The notes under the pieces: generated by a model
The model's database searches: none
Told to the model about the DNA's origin: nothing
What the model saw: the letters and a program-made list of their open reading frames with translations, nothing else
Assembly: GCF_017115085.1 (NCBI RefSeq)
Contig: NZ_JABXKJ010000166.1
Coordinates: 1-48,681, forward strand
Direction of reading: 5' to 3'
DNA from: Nostoc sp. NMS7
GTDB taxonomy: Bacteria; Cyanobacteriota; Cyanobacteriia; Cyanobacteriales; Nostocaceae
Length of the DNA stretch: 48,681 nucleotides
Shown: piece by piece, positions 24,905 to 32,477 of the stretch
How the letters are laid out: each line of letters begins with the position of its first letter
How positions within the stretch are numbered: the stretch's first letter is position 1
Made by a program: the position numbers and the translations under genes

Positions 24905-25453
24905 TGATCCTTACTGACCTTGTAATTCTGAAAACTCTGGCTTGAGTGGATGTAGTTAAGCAAAATTGCGGTGTCTAAATATATTTCCCTCAACAGGGCA
25001 TTACGGAGGTGATAACTCCCCTTTGGGATTGGGGGATTGAAATTAATCTCACCCGAATTTCCGAAGATCGGCTGCCGATCTTTGGACTTTTTCCATATCC
25101 CTACCGCATTTACTTTTCCTGATATTTTGCACTTTTTTGTCATCGGGTCAAGAGTCTCTTGCACCTCGATCGATTCTCGTTAACTACAAAAACTCCTAAT
25201 TATTCTTATAACTTAGGATAGCTTGCTACTGCTAAACAGGCTATTTTGTTTGAGATGAACAGCATAGCATTTGCGGATTCGCTCATCATCCCTTTGAAGT
25301 ATTTTTTGAGAGTAATTTTAGACCGCTAACTTATAGCACTACTAATTTTATCAGTAAATACCGATCAATGAGCGAAAATTATGAACAAATCCGCAAATAC
25401 AATGACACTTGTATAAATCTCGACGACAATCTGAGCAAAATGAGGATAACAAA
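24905..25453. other. Divergent intergenic region, aminopeptidase / DUF3352
   Basis: About 550 bp. AAGATCGG (25064-25071) pairs with CCGATCTT (25075-25082) across a 3-nt loop, a tight inverted repeat that could be an operator or hairpin. The rest is AT-rich. Leftward frames here overlap the aminopeptidase start and show no recognisable protein. Confidence 0.45.
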
Positions 25454-27136
25454 ATGCCTGAAAGTAAATCAAAGTTTTTCATTCCTGCTGTTGGTGCTGC
25501 TGTAGTTGTAGCTGGAAGTATAGCGGCTTACACGTATTTTAAAAGCCCATCAGGAGGTAGTTCCGACGCTCTAGACAGTGCGAAAGTTGTACCTTCAACA
25601 GCATTGATGGCAACTTATATTACTACTGACTCTCAAGGCTGGGCAAAGTTACAGCAGTTTGGCACTCCAGAAGCACAAAAGTTAGTGGCAAAAGGTCTGG
25701 AAAATTTCAATAAGCAAGTGTTCAGTAACAGTAACCTTTCTTATGAAAAAGACATAAAGCCTTGGGCTAGTGGTGTGATGATTGCTGTACTGCCAGCAAA
25801 TCCTGTCAAGCAGGTGCAGTTAAACGTGCCATCTGGGGCACTTAATGTACCAACAAATTTACAGCAGAAACCGAATATCCTGATAGTGGTGGGAATCAAA
25901 GACAAACTCAGCGCCTTGAATTTTGCGAATAAATTGAAGTCAGAAAAAGGGGTGAAATTCCAGGAATCTGACTACCAAGGTCAAAAAATTATCGAAACTA
26001 CACAAAATGGCAAGCCTACATATAGTGTAGTTTTAAATAATACTCACTTGGTATTAGCCCCGGAAAAGCAAGCTGTAGAAAAAGCAATTGACACCTTTAA
26101 GGGACAGTCTTCTTTTGCCAGTAAAGAAGATGCCAGCAGCATTCTCAACCAAGGAGTGGATGTTAAAAACAGCCTCGCCCAAATTTATGTACCAGACTAT
26201 GCAGGCATGGTACAGCAATTATCAGCCGCAAGTCCGCAGGCAAAGCAGTTACCTGCACAAACCCTGACGCAACTTAAGCAGATAAAATCTGTGGTAGCGG
26301 GTGTTGGTGTTGATGATGCAGGAGTGCGGCTAAAAGCGATCGCCAATTTAGATCCGCAACTAAATAAATTTCAGTATCAATCAACTCCTGGGAATATAGT
26401 CGAGCAATTTCCGATTGATACCTTTGCTCTGATTAGCGGAAGTGGCATCAGCCGTGGCTGGGAAACGGTAGTAGAACAGTCCAAAGATTATCCCCAAATG
26501 AAGCAAGCTTTGGAACAAGTGCGATCGCAACTGAAATTTGTGAATATTGACCTGGATAAGGATATTTTTGGCTGGATGAATGGGGAATTCGCCTTTGGTG
26601 CGATTCCATCAAATCAAGGGGTGTTAGCAAGTGTTGGTTTTGGAGGTGCTTTAGTATTTGATACTAGCGATCGCAAAACTGCCGAAGCCACTTTCACAAA
26701 ATTGGATATCCTCGCCAAAACCCAACAAATCAACATCTCCAACAGAAATATTGGTGGTAAAGATGTAACTGAATGGCAAATTCCCCGACAAGGAGCTTTA
26801 TTGGCGCATGGTTGGCTGGATCAAGATACTTTATTTGTAGCTCTTGGTGGCCCAATTGCTGAGGCAGTGAGCGATCGCAAAAATCAATCTCTTGACAATA
26901 GCGACGCCTTCAAAGCCGTTACTGGTTCTTTGCAAAAGCCCAACGCCGGCTATTTCTACCTGGATATGGATAAAACTAAAACTGTGCCCCTGATCAATAG
27001 TTTTATCGGGAGGAACGCCGATACCATCACCATCCTGGGTTCCATTCGTGGTTTTGGTGTTACCGCCACTAGCCCGAATAAATCCACCAGTCAATTGGAG
27101 ATGTTGTTAGCTCTCAAGCCTAATACTGTAAAATAG
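25454..27136 (+). CDS. DUF3352 protein, membrane-anchored and probably periplasmic or lumenal
   Basis: 560 residues from ATG 25454 (MPESKSKFFIPAVGAAVVVA), chosen because GAGG sits 8 nt upstream; a TTG 45 bp earlier has no such signal. A single hydrophobic segment near residues 9-27 anchors the protein. The rest is a soluble two-fold repeat typical of DUF3352: LMATYITTDSQGWAKLQQFG near the start, ALNFANKLKSEKGVKFQES, and later FALISGSGISRGWETVVEQS and AEATFTKLDILAKTQQINIS. The family is widespread in cyanobacteria with no established biochemical function. The downstream repeat array begins at the stop codon itself. Confidence 0.85.
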   Translation: MPESKSKFFIPAVGAAVVVAGSIAAYTYFKSPSGGSSDALDSAKVVPSTALMATYITTDSQGWAKLQQFGTPEAQKLVAKGLENFNKQVFSNSNLSYEKDIKPWASGVMIAVLPANPVKQVQLNVPSGALNVPTNLQQKPNILIVVGIKDKLSALNFANKLKSEKGVKFQESDYQGQKIIETTQNGKPTYSVVLNNTHLVLAPEKQAVEKAIDTFKGQSSFASKEDASSILNQGVDVKNSLAQIYVPDYAGMVQQLSAASPQAKQLPAQTLTQLKQIKSVVAGVGVDDAGVRLKAIANLDPQLNKFQYQSTPGNIVEQFPIDTFALISGSGISRGWETVVEQSKDYPQMKQALEQVRSQLKFVNIDLDKDIFGWMNGEFAFGAIPSNQGVLASVGFGGALVFDTSDRKTAEATFTKLDILAKTQQINISNRNIGGKDVTEWQIPRQGALLAHGWLDQDTLFVALGGPIAEAVSDRKNQSLDNSDAFKAVTGSLQKPNAGYFYLDMDKTKTVPLINSFIGRNADTITILGSIRGFGVTATSPNKSTSQLEMLLALKPNTVK

Positions 27137-27256
27137 GGCATTGAGCATTGAGCATTGGGCATTGGGCATTGGGCATTGGGCATTGTTTATTCTCCTCGTC
27201 TCCCTCATCTCCCTCGTCTCCCTCATCCCCCTCATCCCCCTTGTCTCCCTCATCCT
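27136..27256. repeat. Seven-copy GGGCATT heptamer array plus C-rich tract
   Basis: 27136-27184 is seven tandem 7-bp units (GGGCATT with two GAGCATT variants), an STRR-type array that starts within the DUF3352 stop codon. 27191-27256 is a pyrimidine tract with at least six C-runs of three or more, so the minus strand is G-rich and could form a quadruplex. The next gene begins 27 bp later. Confidence 0.8.
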
Positions 27257-27282
27257 AGCCACTCGACAGGAAAGAAGAAGCT

Positions 27283-27495
27283 ATGAGTCAGGAACCTGAA
27301 ATAACAGCCAATGATGAGATGAGACCTGAGTACGATTTCTCAGGCGGTGTTCGTGGCAAGTACTATGAAGCTTATGTGCAATCAAGTAATGTTGTGGTTC
27401 TTGATCCAGATGTAGCAGAGATATTTCGAGATTCGGCTTCCGTCAATGAAGCATTGCGATTGCTTGCGAAGATTGCGAAGTCTGTCGCGATCTAA
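27283..27495 (+). CDS. Small conserved protein, antitoxin-like
   Basis: 70 residues from ATG 27283, with AGGAAAGAAG about 9 nt upstream. The core YDFSGGVRGKYYEAYVQSSN then VVVLDPDVAEIFRDSASVNE with ALRLLAKIAK is a conserved small-protein pattern in cyanobacteria that I have seen beside toxin-like genes. The C-terminal helix (ASVNEALRLLAKIAK) looks suited to dimerization. There is no toxin candidate on either side: the next gene is a methyltransferase 170 bp away. It is therefore an orphan antitoxin at best, and possibly an unrelated small protein. Confidence 0.6.
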   Translation: MSQEPEITANDEMRPEYDFSGGVRGKYYEAYVQSSNVVVLDPDVAEIFRDSASVNEALRLLAKIAKSVAI

Positions 27496-27664
27496 CAATC
27501 GCTTTGCAGCCGACTGAAGGAAGCCTCTGGTGCTGAGTTCAAGGTTATTTGCAGCCCCTGAACGCAGCTCGCCAATCTCCAGATGTCAAGTTTCTATTTA
27601 CTTCTAGACTGCTGTCCAGCAAGTATGTCATAAGTAGAAAAGGCTGTTAACTGCAAACTGATTT

Positions 27665-28585
27665 ATGACTGCTGCTGTAAACACTAATCTTGGCTTTGCT
27701 TCCCGCTTGGTGAATGGAATATTGGCAATCAAGCCTTTAGCCAACCTAGCCAAACATCAAGCTAGACAAATGATGATTAAACGTGCCGAGACAATTGGTG
27801 TGCCTTGGACGCAAGAAGTCGAGACACTACAGGCGCTTGATTGGAATGCTGATCTAGCTCAAGTAGAAAATCCCCAGCTTTCCTACCCCGATTACTACGT
27901 CACCTCATTCCATGCCTACGAAACCGGAAATCTCAGTTGGCAAGCCGCTTTTGAGGTAGAACCTGCTGCTTACGCTGTCCACGCTAAGATTTGGCAGGAC
28001 GCTGAAGCACAAGGCGATCCGATGCTGCGCCAAAGTTACCACAATATCCTCAAAAGTCAAATCCCTAACGAGCCGCAAAATATCTTAGATGTAGGGTGTA
28101 GTGTTGGCTTGAGTAGTTTTGCCTTACAAGCAGTTTATTCTCAAGCTAAAATTATCGGCTTGGACTTATCTCCCTACTTCTTAGCCGTTGCCAATTACCG
28201 CGCCCAACAACGTCAAGCTAAAATCAACTGGCTTCATGCCCAAGCTGAATCTACTGGACTACCTGATGCCTCTTTTGATTTAGTTTCCATTTTCCTGATG
28301 TGCCACGAATTGCCCCAATCAGGAACCCGACAGATTTTAGCTGAAATGCGGCGTGTGCTGCGTCCGGGTGGCTACTTGGCAATCATGGACATGAATCCCA
28401 AATCTGAAGTTTACCAGAAAATGCCAGCTTACATTTTGACGTTGCTTAAAAGTACTGAACCGTATTTAGATGAATATTTTGCTTTGGACATTGAGCAGGC
28501 TATTGTTGAAGCGGGTTTCCAAACTCCCACTATCACTAACAATACTCACCGTCACCGCACAATAATTGCTCAGGTGAGTGGTTGA
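27665..28585 (+). CDS. Class I SAM-dependent methyltransferase
   Basis: 306 residues. The Rossmann core begins with motif I ILDVGCSVGLSSFAL (about 139-153), then motif II IIGLDLSPYFLAVA, the acidic-to-DLVSI segment ASFDLVSIFLMCHELPQ, and LRPGGYLAIMDMNPKSEV. The N-terminal 130 residues are helical and hold YVTSFHAYETGNLSWQAAFE, which I associate with a family of cyanobacterial methyltransferases of unknown substrate. The gene overlaps the following PrsW gene by 8 bp, so the two are translationally coupled. Confidence 0.85.
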   Translation: MTAAVNTNLGFASRLVNGILAIKPLANLAKHQARQMMIKRAETIGVPWTQEVETLQALDWNADLAQVENPQLSYPDYYVTSFHAYETGNLSWQAAFEVEPAAYAVHAKIWQDAEAQGDPMLRQSYHNILKSQIPNEPQNILDVGCSVGLSSFALQAVYSQAKIIGLDLSPYFLAVANYRAQQRQAKINWLHAQAESTGLPDASFDLVSIFLMCHELPQSGTRQILAEMRRVLRPGGYLAIMDMNPKSEVYQKMPAYILTLLKSTEPYLDEYFALDIEQAIVEAGFQTPTITNNTHRHRTIIAQVSG

Positions 28586-29573
28586 TTTATCTCTACTGCT
28601 ATGGGCAGCAATACCACCGTTGCTGCTGCTAGGCTACTACTACTATCGGGTGCCATTTGCCCCACCTCTGGTAAAGTTGCTGATGTTCTTTATCATCGGG
28701 GTAATATCTGGGATCTTAGCCCTGAGCCTCGAATGGATTTTTGAAACTGTCGCCAACTCTTTTGTAGACTGGCATCAGATCAAGCGATGTCTGCCGACAA
28801 GCCGCTGCGCGTCTACGCTTCCTGGTATAGCCTTGCGACAGCTGGTAGAAGTGGGTTTAATTGAAGAAGGCTGCAAGTTGATAGCAGTTGTTGTCCCAAC
28901 CTGCTATCTACAACGCAGGTATCGATTACTTCAGTCTACCGTTTTCTTGTTCACTATAGCCGTTGCCCTTGGATTTACTGCCGAGGAGAACTGGATTTAC
29001 CTTTTCCACGATACCGCATCAATTTTTGACCGTATTATTGGCACGCCAGTACATGCCATGTTTTCTGCGCCTTGGGGGTATGCCTTGGCAATATACATTT
29101 CCTCGCACACTCGGTTAAATCGAGACAGGAATTTCATTTTTAGGGCTTGGCTAAATTCTCTAATCTGTCATGCCCTAGTTAATGTCCTATCTAGTGCTTG
29201 GCGTTACTCACTACCCCTGCATTTCCTTAGCTATGGTTTATTTCCATTTCTATTGTGGATGTTTTGGCGGCTAGAACAATTACTCCGAAAAGTGCAAGGT
29301 AAACCCGCCATTACCCTGATTTTGCACCGTACACCCCAGCGGCGTTACTGGCAGAGGAGTTTAGTGCTGTTTGCCCTGGTGCTGGGTGGAAATGCTATTT
29401 TTGGGCTGTTTCTCTTAGTCAGGATTCTTAGTCCTTTGAGTCCGTCGAAACTTTTTGATCGTGATATTTTATGGTTTATATTTAGTCGCTTTTTATTAAA
29501 TCTCTTTTTTGGAGTTTTAGCTTGGGGCATTTATCGCTATTTGCGACATTCCGCCCGTCGTCGGTATTTTTAA
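28578..29573 (+). CDS. PrsW-family intramembrane protease
   Basis: 331 residues from GTG 28578, overlapping the methyltransferase stop. It has seven or eight hydrophobic segments. The catalytic motifs of the PrsW glutamic protease family are present: EEGCKL (EExxK, about 95-100), FTAEENWIY, a conserved His in VHAMFSAPWGYAL, and ICHALVN. Family members cut membrane proteins within the bilayer; in Bacillus PrsW cleaves anti-sigma factor RsiW. No anti-sigma gene is near. Residues 70-83 (RCLPTSRCASTLPG) lie in a loop and look like translated repeat DNA. Confidence 0.88.
   Translation: MVDLSLLLWAAIPPLLLLGYYYYRVPFAPPLVKLLMFFIIGVISGILALSLEWIFETVANSFVDWHQIKRCLPTSRCASTLPGIALRQLVEVGLIEEGCKLIAVVVPTCYLQRRYRLLQSTVFLFTIAVALGFTAEENWIYLFHDTASIFDRIIGTPVHAMFSAPWGYALAIYISSHTRLNRDRNFIFRAWLNSLICHALVNVLSSAWRYSLPLHFLSYGLFPFLLWMFWRLEQLLRKVQGKPAITLILHRTPQRRYWQRSLVLFALVLGGNAIFGLFLLVRILSPLSPSKLFDRDILWFIFSRFLLNLFFGVLAWGIYRYLRHSARRRYF
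28785..28822 (+). repeat. Interspersed repeat inserted in frame in the PrsW gene
   Basis: The stretch starting GCGATGTCTGCCGACAAGCC and ending GCGTCTACGC is the dispersed repeat type usually seen between cyanobacterial genes. A related piece with GATGCCTGCGGCGGGC lies at 42683. Here it adds about 12 residues to a loop. Confidence 0.6.
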
Positions 29574-29605
29574 AATATGATTTAGGAAAATGCTAGGGGG
29601 TTTCT

Positions 29606-30163
29606 ATGCAAACAGCTCCAGTGCGTTGGACGACTGCTGATCTAGAGTTCTTTGCTAGCGATCGCAGGAATCGCTATGAGATTATTGATGGAGAACTATT
29701 TGTGACTAAAGCGCCTAACTGGGATCATCAAACGAGCTGCGCCAATATTGTTACAGTTCTTAAGATTTGGTCAGATGAAAATGGTTTAGGTCAGGCTGCG
29801 ATCGCACCTGGAATTATTTTCTCAGATTCTGACAATGTGATCCCTGATGTGGTGTGGGCAAGTCATGAACGTTTAAAATACTTGCTAGATAAGGCTGGAC
29901 ACCTGACAGGCGCACCAGAGTTAGTAGTAGAGGTTTTATCTCCCGGTGCAAAAAACGAGAACCGCGACAAGGAAACAAAGCTAAAGTTGTACTCGGTGCA
30001 AGGGGTTCAGGAATATTGGATTTGTGATTCTATACAGAAGAAAGTTGAAGTTTATCGTCGTGAACAGGCTGCATTAAAGTTAGCAATTACTTTATTTAGT
30101 CAAGATGAATTGACAAGTCCTTTGCTACCTGGTTTCAACTGTTTAGTTAGTAAACTTTTCTAG
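29606..30163 (+). CDS. Uma2-family (DUF820) PD-(D/E)XK nuclease-like protein
   Basis: 185 residues, the usual Uma2 length. Landmarks: WTTADLEFFASDRRNRYEII, DGELFVTKAP, SDSDNVIPDVVWAS (active-site Asp), GAPELVVEVLSPGAKNENRD (E-x-L-S) and KLKLYSVQGVQEYWICD. It fits the restriction-endonuclease-like fold, and such genes are multicopy in Nostocales. Their natural role is unknown. The GGGGG before ATG 29606 may serve as ribosome-binding site. It is convergent with queD. Confidence 0.88.
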   Translation: MQTAPVRWTTADLEFFASDRRNRYEIIDGELFVTKAPNWDHQTSCANIVTVLKIWSDENGLGQAAIAPGIIFSDSDNVIPDVVWASHERLKYLLDKAGHLTGAPELVVEVLSPGAKNENRDKETKLKLYSVQGVQEYWICDSIQKKVEVYRREQAALKLAITLFSQDELTSPLLPGFNCLVSKLF

Positions 30164-30225
30164 TTGGGCATTGGGCATTGGGATGATATAAATTCCCTAT
30201 GTCCTATGCCTAAATTTTCAATTAC

Positions 30226-31098
30226 CTAAACTCGTGCTAATATTGGCTGATTCATGGCTGCACTGGCTGAATCTGATTCTGACTCAGTACAGTAGATTTC
30301 GCAGGAGTTATTGGGACTTTCAATCAATTTTACTTTGTAAAGTTTAGCTCCCAATTCCTGAATAGGCGATCGCAGTAAATTACTAATGTAAAGTGCGATA
30401 TTCTCAGCAGTGGGCACAACTTCGGCAAAGTAAGAAATATCTTTGTTTAAAAAGGTGTGATCGAATGGCTCAATCACATAATCTTCTACCACTTGATTCA
30501 GCGCACCTAAATCAATAATCATGCCAGTACGTGGGTCAATTTTACCTTTGACAGTTACTTCTAAATGATAGTTGTGTCCGTGACCGTGGGGACGAGCGCA
30601 CTTACCATAAATCTCAGTGTTTTCTTCGTTACTGAGGTTAGGATCAGCTAGCCGATGGGCGGCGCTAAAATGAGTACTGGTGGTGAGGTAGGCTTCCATT
30701 GTGTTTCCCATATAATCTGCCCAAAGTTCAGGATGTTCAAATAATTGCACACGGACTAGAGGCAAATGGGGTGCTAGACGCTGCCAGATAATCCGTGCAA
30801 TATTCTCAGTGGTGGGTAGAGTTTCTTGAAATTCTGCCCACACATCGTTGAGATAAGAGAAGTCCAATTGACTGCTAACTTCCCGTTTGATTACGTGTTT
30901 CACATCAGACAAGTTCAGCACCATGCCATATCTATCCAATTCCCCAGCTAGGGATATAAATAAGACATAGTTATGTCCGTGTCCAGGAAATCTAGAACAA
31001 GCACCAAATTTTTTAATATTCTCGGCTTCACTCAATTCTGGCAACCAATAGCGATGACTTGCTGAAAACTGGGCGCGGCGATTAACAATACATTGCAT
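30226..31098 (-). CDS. queD: Two-domain 6-carboxytetrahydropterin synthase (QueD-like)
   Basis: 290 residues, twice the usual 120-150, because two PTPS-fold domains are fused. Domain 2 (about 137-275) has the full set: HFSAAHRL zinc His, CARPHGHGHNY (C-x3-HGH with catalytic Cys) and EPFDHTFLN with the catalytic Asp-His. Domain 1 (1-135) has FSASHRY and CSRFPGHGHNY, but LDFSYLN replaces the Asp-His pair with Asp-Phe. QueD converts 7,8-dihydroneopterin triphosphate to 6-carboxytetrahydropterin for queuosine. Domain 2 should be active and domain 1 probably structural or altered. A fused form is what I recall for some cyanobacteria. Start ATG 31098; no strong ribosome-binding site. Confidence 0.88.
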   Translation of the reverse strand: MQCIVNRRAQFSASHRYWLPELSEAENIKKFGACSRFPGHGHNYVLFISLAGELDRYGMVLNLSDVKHVIKREVSSQLDFSYLNDVWAEFQETLPTTENIARIIWQRLAPHLPLVRVQLFEHPELWADYMGNTMEAYLTTSTHFSAAHRLADPNLSNEENTEIYGKCARPHGHGHNYHLEVTVKGKIDPRTGMIIDLGALNQVVEDYVIEPFDHTFLNKDISYFAEVVPTAENIALYISNLLRSPIQELGAKLYKVKLIESPNNSCEIYCTESESDSASAAMNQPILARV

Positions 31099-31654
31099 GA
31101 GTACAGTAGGAGCAGAATTTAAAATTTCTTAATCTTTTTCTGTTTCCAGGATAAACTAATTTCTCTGTCAGTGGTTAGGGAAATCAATACTTCGGACAAT
31201 TTTAGAACGATACTGAAAGCCTTACAGGGTATGCTCTGGCAAAAACGACGCATTTTTTCCAGGTTAGCCTAAACCCAATGCTGAAAAAAATATCCCGTTC
31301 TAGGAGTGGTTAGAGTTTCAGCGATTTGACCATACTTAACTCTGTGCGAAGTATTGGCAATAATAGACCTTTCCGAAAACAGGCAAAGCCGATCGTAAAT
31401 AGGACTTACGCAAAACTACGCGCACTCTGAGGCAATTCATCTAGCTTTAGCTGACCGCAGGGTATTGCCCTTACCTCAAAATCAGGGTTTTAGCTATTGT
31501 TTGCGTAAGTTCTGGTAAACTCACTTTCAGCAGGCGATCGCAGAATTCTAACACAGCGCAAGACATTATTATTGAAAATTTCATCCCTCTAAAAAAATGC
31601 TAGATTTAGCAAATTTTTCGCTAATCTCGCAAATCTAAATTCTTTGCAAAAAGT
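31099..31654. other. Intergenic region with a MITE-like element
   Basis: 556 bp between two leftward genes. 31401-31513 is a small inverted-repeat element. The rest (31100-31400) contains stop codons in all frames I looked at and may be IS-derived, but I could not match it to a family. Confidence 0.5.
31401..31513. mobile_element. MITE-like element with 14-bp terminal inverted repeats
   Basis: AGGACTTACGCAAA (31401-31414) and TTTGCGTAAGTTCT (31500-31513) are inverted copies with one mismatch, enclosing about 85 bp with no ORF. GTAAA occurs just outside each end (31395-31399 and 31515-31519), offset by one base, and may be a target duplication. GGACTTACGCA ends are common on small non-autonomous elements in cyanobacteria, from memory. 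Confidence 0.65.
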
Positions 31655-32407
31655 CTAATCTTCAGGTTCAATCCCCACAGCCCGCAATTGTGCTGCTAGT
31701 CGTTCGGCGCGTTGGCGTTCTTGTTCAGCACGTTGGCGTTCTTGTTCGGCACGTTGGCGTTCTTGTTCAGCTAATTCTGTACCCCAGAGTAAAAGGTTTC
31801 CTTGTTCATCCCACCACCGCAACCATTTTCCTGTGCGGTTTTCACGCATACCTTGCCAGATGCCAAGGTAAAGATTCATTTCCCCTATCCAGTAACGTTG
31901 GTTTTCGTTGGAGGTTTGTACAATGTACCTGCCTGTATTGTTATCTAAGCGATAAACTTCTAAATTGCCGCTATCGGGTTCAAAAATGGCGTAGTTTGGA
32001 GCTTTTAAGACGCACTCGTAAAAAAACCATTTACCGGGGGGATAGGTGGGTTTAATGGAATATTCCCCGCCTTCTGTATCAGAAAGGAATTCCATCACAA
32101 TTACGGGGATGTCTCCTTGTAGTTGCGGGGTATAACTGCGTATTACTTCTTCTCTATCAACACCGATTTTCGGAATATACGCCCAGTCTGGAGCTTTAAC
32201 GACGATTTTGCCATTTAATGTGGCGCAGATGCCGTAATTAGTTGGTGTGAGCGCATTGGGTGGGAGTTTTCCGGCAAGTTCTAAGCTTTGTGTAAGTGCA
32301 GCTGCTAAGGCTGGTTGGTTGATGTTGTCCACTGGATCATCTGGCAGTTTGTAATCATCGGGTAGTTTTTCCCAAGTGATTTGATAGTCTTGGCTTAGGG
32401 TTGTCAT
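31655..32407 (-). CDS. Uma2-family nuclease-like protein with heptad-repeat tail
   Basis: 250 residues from ATG 32407 (MTTLSQDYQITWEKLPDDYK), preferred over an upstream in-frame ATG because AAGGAGA is correctly spaced. The Uma2 core has TPTNYGICATLNGKIVVKAP, WAYIPKIGVDREEVIRS, IPVIVMEFLSDTEGGEYS (catalytic Glu), KWFFYECVLKAPNYAIFEPD and IGEMNLYLGIWQG. Tyr and Glu in this longer subgroup replace parts of the short-form motif. The C-terminus carries a charged coiled coil from three 21-bp repeats (AEQERQR units). Function unknown. radA ends 70 bp upstream on the same strand. Confidence 0.85.
   Translation of the reverse strand: MTTLSQDYQITWEKLPDDYKLPDDPVDNINQPALAAALTQSLELAGKLPPNALTPTNYGICATLNGKIVVKAPDWAYIPKIGVDREEVIRSYTPQLQGDIPVIVMEFLSDTEGGEYSIKPTYPPGKWFFYECVLKAPNYAIFEPDSGNLEVYRLDNNTGRYIVQTSNENQRYWIGEMNLYLGIWQGMRENRTGKWLRWWDEQGNLLLWGTELAEQERQRAEQERQRAEQERQRAERLAAQLRAVGIEPED
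31710..31772 (-). repeat. Three 21-bp tandem repeats coding for QERQRAE heptads
   Basis: Units 31710-31730, 31731-31751 and 31752-31772 differ at one or two positions, mainly a silent AGC/GGC-type change. They encode a seven-residue charged coiled-coil repeat at the end of the Uma2 protein. Confidence 0.9.
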
Positions 32408-32477
32408 GCTGGATTCTCCTTTGCTGTGGTATTTTACTGTATTCATCCCCCCAACAGCTGAAAAAGCAAAGCTATGG

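Noticed and set aside
24805..25164. Leftward 119-codon frame overlapping the aminopeptidase start
   Set aside because: No recognisable domain, a 100-bp overlap with a secure gene, low-complexity composition and no ribosome-binding site of note.
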